Shown here: positions 28,009 through 34,840 of the stretch, in pieces
Position numbering within the stretch: position 1 is the stretch's first letter
Layout of the letters: every line of letters begins with the position of its first letter
Origin: F23-D06 sp947165685
GTDB taxonomy: Bacteria > Bacteroidota > Bacteroidia > Bacteroidales > WCHB1-69
Length of the DNA: 64,000 bases
Direction of reading: 5' to 3'
Assembly: GCA_947165685.1 (NCBI GenBank)
Contig: CAMVBK010000012.1
Coordinates: 6,667-70,666 of the forward strand
The notes under the pieces: generated by a model
The model's input: the letters and a program-made list of their open reading frames with translations, nothing else
What the model was told of the DNA's origin: nothing
Database searches by the model: none
Made by a program: the position numbers and the translations under genes

Positions 28009-28091
28009 TTATAGGTTGTTGAAGCGGCCTTGAACCCGAAGTCATCCCTCATGTTCTCCGTCAGTTTTTGCAGAAGCGCTTCTTTTGTCAT
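28002..28091 (-). CDS. Micro-ORF within duplicated leader, copy 1
   Basis: 29 codons starting MTKEALLQKLTENMRDDFGF and ending after a short unrelated tail (STTYNQ) where the 8-base repeat array begins. The first 24 codons are shared with the copy at 29538-29630. Between the copies the only nucleotide difference in the coding part is synonymous (Leu10 CTG/TTG). It could be a translated upstream peptide or the retained N-terminus of a lost gene. No family recognised. Confidence 0.45.
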   Translation of the reverse strand: MTKEALLQKLTENMRDDFGFKAASTTYNQ

Positions 28092-28148
28092 TGTTCTCTG
28101 ATAGGGGTTGTTTTCTGTTGATAGGATGTTTCGCCAAATGTTGCAGGT
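28021..28148 (-). repeat. 128-bp direct repeat, copy 1 (downstream of AlbA_2-type gene)
   Basis: Same orientation and length as 29560-29687, with 8 differences in 128 bases and no gaps. Contains the micro-ORF start and its upstream DNA. Its outer end stops at 28148, two bases from the stop codon of the gene at 28150-29541; its inner end lies at codon 24 of the micro-ORF. Confidence 0.93.
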
Positions 28149-28149
28149 T

Positions 28150-29541
28150 TCATTCCCAATCGGCAATCATTTTCGTCAATACCACCCAGTGGCCGGCACT
28201 CGTGTTGCCTTCGCGAATTAGAACGCCTTTGTTCTGCATGGCTGAAAGGTCGCGTTGTACAGTTCGATGAACTACCGACAGAACTACCGACATTTGTTGT
28301 GCCGAAATGAAGGGATTCTTTATCATTAATTTGCACATTTCCTTTTGTCTATCAGTTAGTTGAACTAATGGTAAACTTACGACATCACTTACGACATTTC
28401 CCTTTTGAATGGCAATGAATTTCTCTCTCGGAATGGTCGCCAGAACACCACCTCTTGTTTCTTCAAAAATAGGGATAGCCAGCTTTTCCTTTTGAAAAGA
28501 TTCACGGATTATCTGATAGCCCCTGCCCCAGGATTCAATAAACCCTGTCAGATAGAATACATTGGCTATCAGTTTGTTTCTTGGATGAGACTCGTGGTCT
28601 GTCATTAGAGTTTCCACGGTATATTGTAGTGGCAATGCGCCTCCGTTCCACAAGGTAATGCGGTCGCCGTAAACTTTCATCTGGATAAAAGTGCCTGTAT
28701 AGTCTTTGTGTACGATGCTGTTACAGAGCATTTCACGCAAAGCATCTTCTGGGATTTCCAGCGATTCCTTGCGATACAACCCCTCAAAATGAATAGGGGA
28801 AACCAGATATTTGGTTTTCAGTGTTTCCATAACCCTATTGGGCATCATTACCAGAGGACATGCGATATTGTCTTGAATAATCAGATCGGCTTCGCTATTC
28901 CCGAAACGGCCAATACGAAACGAGGTTGCCATATTCCAGTGCACTATGTCTTTTCCGAAGAGGAGGAGTGCAGCAATGGTCAACTGTCCGCTTTCTGCAT
29001 TGATGAGGTGCAACTTTCGCAGCACATGCTCGGTATTCGCTTTTAATGTGGTCTCGCTGATACGTTTTGCACTGATGGCACATTGTACGAAGTAGTTCAC
29101 TGCTTCAGGGTCAATATCATTGATAGTCGCTTCTGGTATTGTCGTAGAATCCCATGTGATGTTCATCTTTCTCAACACGAACTGCTGGAGTGCTGGACCG
29201 CGCAGTTCCTGCATGGTGCTGCCTGAGCGGTAGTAATACTTGCCCTTGTAGTTGATGGGAGTGTTGCTGGGCTCCACATACACCTCAATGTACTCAACCC
29301 CGTCCATTTCATGCAGATTCACGTCCGCCACAATTCCCAAGGTGGTGATGATTTTGTTGGGGATGTCTTCCATCAGCCGGTCAACATTCTCCAGTCCGAC
29401 AACTTCGTGGTCGTCGTTCACACCGAAGTACATCACCGCGCCTTGCGCATTCGCGAATCCGCAGACCCACTCCAAATATTTGTCGTGCCAACTGCTTTTA
29501 TATTCAATGGTTTGGCATTCTCGTGGTTTTATCTTTCTCAT
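28150..29541 (-). CDS. AlbA_2 / ATP-binding transcriptional regulator-type protein
   Basis: 463 residues. The N-terminal part is an AlbA_2 (Schlafen-like) domain with EYKSSWHDKYLEWVCGFANAQGAVMYFGV and YYYRSGSTMQEL (about 10-120). A GHKL-type ATPase-like part follows, with REMLCNSIVHKDYTG (about 275) and TGFIESWGRGYQII (about 345). A C-terminal winged-helix segment is present (SAQQMSVVLSVVHRTVQRDLSAMQNKGVLIREG). Proteins of this layout are often labelled putative transcriptional regulator or RecG-like; the function is unsettled and some act in stress or defence. The gene is AT-richer than its neighbours. Its ATG overlaps the stop of the upstream micro-ORF (ATGA), implying translational coupling. 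128-bp direct repeats flank it exactly. Confidence 0.85.
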   Translation of the reverse strand: MRKIKPRECQTIEYKSSWHDKYLEWVCGFANAQGAVMYFGVNDDHEVVGLENVDRLMEDIPNKIITTLGIVADVNLHEMDGVEYIEVYVEPSNTPINYKGKYYYRSGSTMQELRGPALQQFVLRKMNITWDSTTIPEATINDIDPEAVNYFVQCAISAKRISETTLKANTEHVLRKLHLINAESGQLTIAALLLFGKDIVHWNMATSFRIGRFGNSEADLIIQDNIACPLVMMPNRVMETLKTKYLVSPIHFEGLYRKESLEIPEDALREMLCNSIVHKDYTGTFIQMKVYGDRITLWNGGALPLQYTVETLMTDHESHPRNKLIANVFYLTGFIESWGRGYQIIRESFQKEKLAIPIFEETRGGVLATIPREKFIAIQKGNVVSDVVSLPLVQLTDRQKEMCKLMIKNPFISAQQMSVVLSVVHRTVQRDLSAMQNKGVLIREGNTSAGHWVVLTKMIADWE

Positions 29542-29630
29542 ACGGCCATATTTGTTATCGAAGCGGCCTTGAACCCGAAGTCATCCCTCATGTTCTCCGT
29601 CAATTTTTGCAGAAGCGCTTCTTTTGTCAT
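29538..29630 (-). CDS. Micro-ORF within duplicated leader, copy 2, coupled to the AlbA_2 gene
   Basis: 30 codons: the shared 24-residue start MTKEALLQKLTENMRDDFGF plus KAAS, then ITNMAV. The TGA stop (29540-29538) overlaps the ATG of the AlbA_2 gene (29541-29539). A promoter -7 box lies 60 bases upstream (29690-29697). Too short to assign a fold. The overlap suggests it sets or gates translation of the gene downstream. Confidence 0.55.
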   Translation of the reverse strand: MTKEALLQKLTENMRDDFGFKAASITNMAV

Positions 29631-29687
29631 TGTTTTCTGATGTGAGTTGTTTTCTATTGATATGATGTTTCGCCAAATGTTACAGGT
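29560..29687 (-). repeat. 128-bp direct repeat, copy 2 (upstream of AlbA_2-type gene)
   Basis: Partner of 28021-28148 at an offset of 1539 bases. Of the 8 differences, 7 fall in the 57 non-coding bases upstream of the micro-ORF start and 1 (synonymous) in the 71 coding bases. This copy has its own promoter box just outside the repeat; copy 1 does not. Confidence 0.93.
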
Positions 29688-29689
29688 GG

Positions 29690-29697
29690 CAAAAGTA
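29690..29697 (-). promoter_or_regulatory. Promoter -7 element for micro-ORF and AlbA_2 gene
   Basis: Minus-strand TACTTTTG matches TAnnTTTG and lies 2 bases outside the 128-bp repeat. Confidence 0.5.
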
Positions 29698-29790
29698 CAT
29701 AATTTTCGCGAGACCATGGTGTCGTTTTTGCGATTGTTTATAGCCACGGTAGTTTTTTTCAGCTGTCGTTCCTGAAATCCATTTTTTTTG

Positions 29791-29798
29791 TACTTTTG
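29791..29798 (+). promoter_or_regulatory. Promoter -7 element, divergent, reading toward the broken methyltransferase
   Basis: TACTTTTG followed by CCGC on the plus strand, about 94 bases from the minus-strand promoter at 29690. The only plus-strand gene downstream is the frameshifted methyltransferase at 30122. Confidence 0.45.
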
Positions 29799-30121
29799 CC
29801 GCACTTTTCCGCATAAAACAGCAGAAAAGTGACATATTGAAAAAGGCGTTGAGTCAACGTCTTATCTGCGGCTTGTTCGAATCTGGTAAATTCACAATCT
29901 TCCGCACGGTAAGGCAATGGCCAATGTCCATGGTTGTGTATTGGCTGTATAGGCGCAAGATTTCACGTTTATACATGACGGATTTTCAAACAATCCGTTA
30001 CATATACGACGGCGTGGGCTTCGGCATTGCTTATCCTCGGAAGATGGGCAATACCAGAGCCTGATACGCGGGATGAGCGATGGTTCGGATTCTCGCGTTT
30101 TTTTTATGTGTGGTAAATTGA
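29799..30121 (+). other. Interval without a confident gene
   Basis: About 320 bases between the divergent promoter and the methyltransferase remnant. A 75-codon frame from a TTG at 29837 to 30064 is open but has no recognisable motif and no support beyond the promoter upstream. It may be a long leader, a decayed gene or an untranslated RNA. Confidence 0.4.
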
Positions 30122-31026
30122 ATGATTTATTTGTACGGAGTCGGGGGTCGCCGTGGAGATTATTCGGAAACAATGGAATTGCCAAAGTGGCTTGACGATT
30201 GCATTTTTGGAGAACAAAAGGCGGAATATAGTCCTTCTTATTCCGACATGACGAACATTGATGATGACAAGGCCAAGACCTTGAATTATCTCGGTACGTA
30301 TTTTCTCCGTAGTTATGCTGAGGCATATTGCATTTTCAGTGAATATTTCCAACACCATGCAGACGAATTTGCCACTCAAACAGCTCTTTCCGTGTTCGAC
30401 TTCGGTTGTGGTACAGGAGGTGAAATCATTGGCTTGCTTGCTGTCATTGATGAGTGTTTGCCGCATGTTAAAAAGGTGCGGATAGTGGCTTTAGACGGGA
30501 ATCAACATGCACTTAGGATTTATGAGAAAATATTGAAGAAGGCGCAATCTCATATCCGTTTTGAAGTGGAAAACAATGCCGCTCCCATCATGATTGACGA
30601 TTTTTACGATTTGCACATCACATACTGAATAAGGTTTTGGACAAACAGTTTGACCTAATAATCTCTTTCAAGGCCATTTGCGAGTTTGTGACGAAAGACC
30701 AATTTGAAAAGCAGAATGCTTACGAACATATTGCCAAATTTTTGATGCCCAAACTTACCGACAATGGCCTAATGCTGCCCGAAGACGTAACCACTTACAA
30801 CAACACTTCGCAAGAGTGGCTACCCATGATGATGGATAATGGATTGAAAGCAGCATATTGCAAAGTGGTCTCAAAAAATGAAGGATATAACCAAATATAT
30901 ACAATAACCCATTCTCATAAGCACAATGATGTAAGCAAAGTGGCTTTTGCAAAAGCGAAAATGAAAATGCTTTTCACTTTTATAGAAGTCAACTTTGGAA
31001 TCGGAAATCTAATTGGGCGCCTCTAA
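30122..31026 (+). pseudogene. SAM-dependent methyltransferase, frameshifted
   Basis: Two adjacent plus-strand frames make one class I methyltransferase. The first (30122-30628) contains the SAM-binding motif VFDFGCGTGGEIIGLL, and motif II-like VRIVALDGN. The second (in frame 1, clearly coding from about 30616 to 31026) carries on with HILNKVLDKQFDLIISFKAICEF and a C-terminal half with LPEDVTTYNN. The frame changes once, around 30605-30620, consistent with loss or gain of one base. The true start may be ATG 30122 or 30173. It is markedly AT-richer than the flanking genes, suggesting acquisition. Its stop overlaps the end of the convergent nuclease gene by 4 bases. A sequencing error in a live gene is the alternative. 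Confidence 0.72.
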
Positions 31027-32378
31027 TGGCTCATCGCCACCAACGCCGCCACCATCTCCTCGACCTCCTCTTTGCGGTAGTCGGACAGCTTGATGGTGTA
31101 GTAGCGGTCGTAGTCGGGGTGGAGGACGCAGAGGATCATGGAGGAGACCTTCATGCCGTATTCGGTTTCGAGGATGTACTTGTAGAAGCTCTGCTGCAGC
31201 TCGTAGTGGTAGTAGCTGGAGTTGTCCAAGTGGGAGAGAATGGAGAGACCGCGGCCGATGCCGTACTTCTTGGGGTAGCCGTCGATGATGAGGTTCTTGC
31301 TGCGCTTCCAATCGACCATCACGAAGTCGCCGCCGGGCTTGCGGAAGAGCGCATCCACGGTGCCCGCGATGCCGTACTGCGGCAGCGTGACGATCTTCTC
31401 CGCATCGTGGAATGCGAGGCCACGCCTGAGAATCTGCTCCTCGTGGAACTTGCGGAAGAGCCGGAACTCCTTGAAGTCCTCCTCGTGCGGCTTCCCTTTC
31501 AGGAAGTACTCGATCTGCTGGTGCATGAAGGTGCCGCGCTCGGAGGGCTCCAGCATCTTGCGGACAACCTCTTCGCGCGTCTTTCCCGAGTCGGCCATGA
31601 ACTTCTGGATATACGCCTCCTCGTCGAAATAGGGGAAGAACTTCTCGATGAGGGTGGTCACGGAGGTGTAGTCGGCTGTTCCGCTCTGGTTGCGTTCGTC
31701 GGCGTAGGTGTGCGTGGTCTCGTTGAAGACCATGACGGGGTGACCGCCCGCTGCCGCGCCGCCCGCCCGTTCCCGTATCCGCTCGCGCAAGGCAGGCAGA
31801 TGGTCGGGCTGCCCGAACGTCTGGATGCCCAGGTACTTCTCGCGGACCAGGTCGCGCTCCTTGGTCGCGGCCTCCTTGAAGGTCCAGCGGGGCTCCGTCG
31901 CCACGGTACTTCCCATGTCCGCCGACTCACCCTTCAGCCTGCCCGCGACCCGGCGGAGCAACTCCACGCAGGCGTCCGTCTGCTCGCACACCTGCCGTTC
32001 GGTGAAGCGCACTACCGTCCAGCCGCAGTCGCTGAACCAGCGGTCGCGCACGGCATCCTTGCCCTCGACCTGATGCATCGGCACGCGGTACCAGCCATGG
32101 TAGGGCGCGTCGATTTCTACATCGATGTAGAGGCCGGCCGCTTCATCGACCAGTGCGATGGCGGGTTCGTAGGGAATGGCGCGGTAGGGAGCTTCCAAAT
32201 GCACGTCACAGCGCAGGAGCGTACTTAAATCGCTTTGCTGCAATGCTTTGCTGAAAATATTGTCGGAATATCCGTGTATGTCGGAGCGGCCGGGCTGCGG
32301 TGATGTGATTTCCGCGTCTGTCGCCGGCCATGAAATAATCGGGTAAAAATCGGGGGGGGTGGGGGGGGCTGTTTTCAT
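31023..32378 (-). CDS. Two-domain nuclease-like protein (DUF559-type + RecB/MGME1-type PD-(D/E)XK)
   Basis: 451 residues with two apparent nuclease-fold regions. The N-terminal one (about 50-160) has IDVEIDAPYHG and KDAVRDRWFSDCGWTVVRF, like DUF559/Vsr-type endonuclease-fold proteins. The C-terminal one (about 235-430) has SVTTLIEKFFPYF, RGTFMHQQIEYFL, GIAGTVDALF, VMVDWKRSK and QQSFYKYILE, the RecB/MGME1-like pattern with D, DxK and Q-Y motifs. A basic linker joins them. Likely acts on DNA ends, but pathway and partners are unknown. An 8-base repeat array abuts the start codon. Codons 4-9 contain two C8 homopolymer runs separated by one A, so the reading frame is prone to slippage close to the start. 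Confidence 0.75.
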   Translation of the reverse strand: MKTAPPTPPDFYPIISWPATDAEITSPQPGRSDIHGYSDNIFSKALQQSDLSTLLRCDVHLEAPYRAIPYEPAIALVDEAAGLYIDVEIDAPYHGWYRVPMHQVEGKDAVRDRWFSDCGWTVVRFTERQVCEQTDACVELLRRVAGRLKGESADMGSTVATEPRWTFKEAATKERDLVREKYLGIQTFGQPDHLPALRERIRERAGGAAAGGHPVMVFNETTHTYADERNQSGTADYTSVTTLIEKFFPYFDEEAYIQKFMADSGKTREEVVRKMLEPSERGTFMHQQIEYFLKGKPHEEDFKEFRLFRKFHEEQILRRGLAFHDAEKIVTLPQYGIAGTVDALFRKPGGDFVMVDWKRSKNLIIDGYPKKYGIGRGLSILSHLDNSSYYHYELQQSFYKYILETEYGMKVSSMILCVLHPDYDRYYTIKLSDYRKEEVEEMVAALVAMSH

Positions 32379-32418
32379 GGGTTATTGGGTTATGGGGTTA
32401 TTGGGTTGTGGGGTTATT
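32379..32418 (-). repeat. Leader tandem repeat, 8-base unit x5, abutting a start codon
   Basis: Five 8-base units (GGGTTATT, GGGTTATG, GGGTTATT, GGGTTGTG, GGGTTATT on the plus strand) directly adjoin the start codon at 32376-32378. On the coding strand they are C/A-rich AACCC units, as in the array upstream of the helicase. Confidence 0.92.
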
Positions 32419-32456
32419 TTATTTATTCATTTTATTCATTTCATTCATTTATTGGC

Positions 32457-32515
32457 CCCAGGGCTCGCTGCGCTCACCCTGGGCTGACATAGGTCGGGCT
32501 TTCAGCCCTTTTTGG
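32457..32515. repeat. 59-bp dispersed intergenic element, copy A
   Basis: Contains two hairpins: CCCAGGG (32457-32463) with CCCTGGG (32477-32483), and GGGCT-TTC-AGCCC followed by five T (32496-32513). 56 of 59 bases match copy B at 46443-46501. It lies between the end of gldH and the start of the nuclease gene. The T-tract side faces the plus strand although the genes on both sides are minus-strand. Confidence 0.9.
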
Positions 32516-32583
32516 AATGCTGTAGTTTGATATTCTCCTTTTCGTTGATTCTCTATGACTATCCCTATCTGCATTCCTAATTC

Positions 32584-33057
32584 CTAATTGTTTTCCTCCC
32601 ACTTTTCCAGCACGATTCCGAAGCTCTCGATTCCTTCCACCACGGAGTCTCTCATGCCTTGTGTGACGGTGAAGGTGTATTCGCCGTTGTAGGGGAACCG
32701 TACCTTGGGCTGGAAGAGGAACTTGTTGTCTTTCAGGCGGCCTTGTCCGTGACCGGTCCAGTTGCCGAACTTGTCGCAGAGGATGAAGCCGAGGGTGTCC
32801 TGCTCGGTGTGGCCGTCGGGGTACTTTGTTTTCATGAAGACGTAGAAGTTCTGCGTCTCGAAGTCGGTGGTGTTCCGGAGCAGGATGTACATGTTGAAAT
32901 ACTGCATCGAGTCCTCGATGTTCAGCTTGAAATACTGCGGCCTGTCGATGGCCCACTTCTCGTCGGGGATCATGTTCACCTGCCCGTAATATTCGTTGTG
33001 GTGGCATCCGCAAAGGAGCGTGGTGAACAGGGCGAAGAGCAATAGATATTTTTTCAT
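32584..33057 (-). CDS. gldH: Gliding motility / type IX secretion lipoprotein GldH
   Basis: 157 residues with a lipoprotein signal (LFTTLLCGC; lipidated Cys at about 18). The mature part matches the GldH family: WAIDRPQYFKLNIEDSMQYFNMYILLRN, TKYPDGHTEQDTLGFILCD, GNWTGHGQGRLKDNKFLF, PYNGEYTFTVTQGMR. GldH lipoproteins are part of the gliding/type IX secretion gene set of Bacteroidota. It follows the PSP1 gene by 6 bases on the same strand. Its presence agrees with the type A and type B sorting domains found elsewhere in the window. Confidence 0.93.
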   Translation of the reverse strand: MKKYLLLFALFTTLLCGCHHNEYYGQVNMIPDEKWAIDRPQYFKLNIEDSMQYFNMYILLRNTTDFETQNFYVFMKTKYPDGHTEQDTLGFILCDKFGNWTGHGQGRLKDNKFLFQPKVRFPYNGEYTFTVTQGMRDSVVEGIESFGIVLEKWEENN

Positions 33058-33063
33058 AACCTA

Positions 33064-34767
33064 TTAAGAATCAGCGATATGTTTGAGTTCTTCGGCACTC
33101 ACGTTTCCGCCTTCCTCCATCTTCTTCTGGTTGACGACGGCGAAGCTTTCGAGGTTTTCGGGCATCTTGCCCTGTTCGTTCATTTTGATGATTTGCTTCA
33201 CCTTTTCGAGCGGAATGGAGAAGAGGTTGTTGGGGTCGTCTTGGTAGGCGTACCAGACGAGTTTCTTGAAGATGTCGATTTTATTGTAGATGCCCTTGCC
33301 TTTCTGGGTTTTGAGCACCACGTGGGAGGATGGGAATTCCTTGAGTTCGCGCTGGTAGGTCTCCTGCTCGAAGTTGAGGCAGCACTTGAGTTTGCCGCAC
33401 ATGCCGGCGAGTTTCTGCGGGTTAAGGGAGAGCTGCTGGGTGCGGGCGGTGTTTGTGGAGACGGACTGGAAGTTGGTGAGCCACTGCGAGCAGCAGAGCT
33501 CGCGGCCGCAGGAGCCGATGCCGCCGAGGCGGGCCGCTTCCTGGCGCACGCCGATCTGCCGCATCTCGATGCGGATGTGGAACTGCTCGGCCAGAATCTT
33601 GATGAGCTCGCGGAAATCGACGCGTTCCTCGGCGGAGTAGTAGAAAATGGCCTTCGTGCCGTCGCCCTGATATTCCACGTCGTTGACCTTCATCTTCAAG
33701 TCGAGGTCCCAGGCCGTGTAGCGCGACGACAGCATGGTGGTGTACTCCTTGTCAACGGTGGCAATCCACTCCTCGATGTCGGCGTAGCGGGCGTGCCGGT
33801 AGAGCTTCTTGGTGACGTTCTCGGGCTTCACGCGCTTGGCCTGCATCTGGCGCTGCACCTGCAGCCCGAGCATGGAGACGATGCCGATGTCGTGGCCCGG
33901 ACTGGCCTCCACCGCCACGATGTCGCCCACGCGGAACGTGACCCCGGGGGGCATCAGGTAGAAGTCCTTGTGGCTGTTCTTGAAACGCACCTCCGCGATG
34001 GGGAACTCCAGATGCTCTAAGCTGATGTCGAGGTCGTCCATCCAGTTGTAGGAGGGCAGTTTGCACGATTGGTACTGGTATTGTGCGCAATGCGCATGTT
34101 CAGGGTTCGGGAGATCTTTCAGTCCGCGGGTGTGGAAGATGTTGCCCGCGATTTTTCCGGCCTCGCGCGACACGCCGGTGCGGATGTCCATGTCAAGATA
34201 CGGTTCCCAGTCCTCGCCGGCGGGAACGTTGCTTTCGAGGTCCTGCTTATCGACCGTGGCGGTCTTCTTGCGCATCATTTTGGTCACCTCCTCCAGTTCC
34301 TCGGCGGTGAGGGTGTCGAAATACTCGCGGTCTTCGTCCGTCTCGTCGTCGCTGTGGTCTAAGGTGGGGTCTTTCAGCAGCCGTTCGCCGCTGACTTTGT
34401 TTTTGCGCCGGTTGTTGTCCTTGCGCTTGCCGCCGTTGCCGCCGTTGTTGCCATTGCCGCCATTGTTGCCATTGTTGCCATTACTGCCGTTCGGGGAAGC
34501 TTTGGCAGGCTTGTCGCCGGCGGGCCGTTTTTGCTGTTTCTCGTCAGCGGTTTTCTCGGCGGGCTTGCGGTCCGGCTTGTTGTCTTTTTTGCGTTCAGGA
34601 GCGTTGCCTTGGCGAGGTGTACCTGTATTGCCCGATTCGTTTTTCGTCTCGGCGGGTTCGCCAACGGGCATGTTATCAGTGTTTTCTGAATCCAGTCTGT
34701 TTTCCGTACGAGCGTCTGCGCCCTCTCTTCTTCTGTAGTTTCTATGTCTGTTGTTGTCGTTTCTCAT
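33064..34767 (-). CDS. PSP1/RicT-type protein with long low-complexity N-terminus
   Basis: 567 residues from MRNDNNRHRNYRRREG at 34767; a longer frame to 35112 runs through the promoter and is rejected. Residues 1-about 160 are Lys/Asn/Gly/Glu-rich and disordered, with an Asn-Gly run encoded near 34430-34495. The C-terminal 350 residues hold a PSP1 domain (VRFKNSHKDFY, VEASPGHDIGIV) and the cysteine clusters GSCGRELCCSQWL and GMCGKLKCCLNFE. In Bacillus the homologue RicT (YaaT) works with RNase Y in RNA maturation. That link is notable because rny lies 12 kb away, but it is an extrapolation here. Upstream of gldH in the same operon. Confidence 0.88.
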   Translation of the reverse strand: MRNDNNRHRNYRRREGADARTENRLDSENTDNMPVGEPAETKNESGNTGTPRQGNAPERKKDNKPDRKPAEKTADEKQQKRPAGDKPAKASPNGSNGNNGNNGGNGNNGGNGGKRKDNNRRKNKVSGERLLKDPTLDHSDDETDEDREYFDTLTAEELEEVTKMMRKKTATVDKQDLESNVPAGEDWEPYLDMDIRTGVSREAGKIAGNIFHTRGLKDLPNPEHAHCAQYQYQSCKLPSYNWMDDLDISLEHLEFPIAEVRFKNSHKDFYLMPPGVTFRVGDIVAVEASPGHDIGIVSMLGLQVQRQMQAKRVKPENVTKKLYRHARYADIEEWIATVDKEYTTMLSSRYTAWDLDLKMKVNDVEYQGDGTKAIFYYSAEERVDFRELIKILAEQFHIRIEMRQIGVRQEAARLGGIGSCGRELCCSQWLTNFQSVSTNTARTQQLSLNPQKLAGMCGKLKCCLNFEQETYQRELKEFPSSHVVLKTQKGKGIYNKIDIFKKLVWYAYQDDPNNLFSIPLEKVKQIIKMNEQGKMPENLESFAVVNQKKMEEGGNVSAEELKHIADS

Positions 34768-34786
34768 TCCCAAAAAAATTAAGCCG

Positions 34787-34794
34787 CAAAGATA
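34787..34794 (-). promoter_or_regulatory. Promoter -7 element for the PSP1-gldH operon
   Basis: Minus-strand TATCTTTG, 20 bases upstream of the start at 34767; this decides the start codon. Confidence 0.6.
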
Positions 34795-34840
34795 CAATTT
34801 TTTTTCGGGTAAGGCGGGCGTTTGTAAAAAGGTGAGATTC

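Noticed and set aside
27871..28148. CRISPR or telomere-like array
   Set aside because: The units are 8 bases with no spacers and no cas genes nearby; telomeric ends are not expected within a continuous chromosome segment.
29837..30064. 75-codon plus-strand gene from TTG
   Set aside because: No motif, rare start and no coding-style composition; kept only as part of an unexplained interval.
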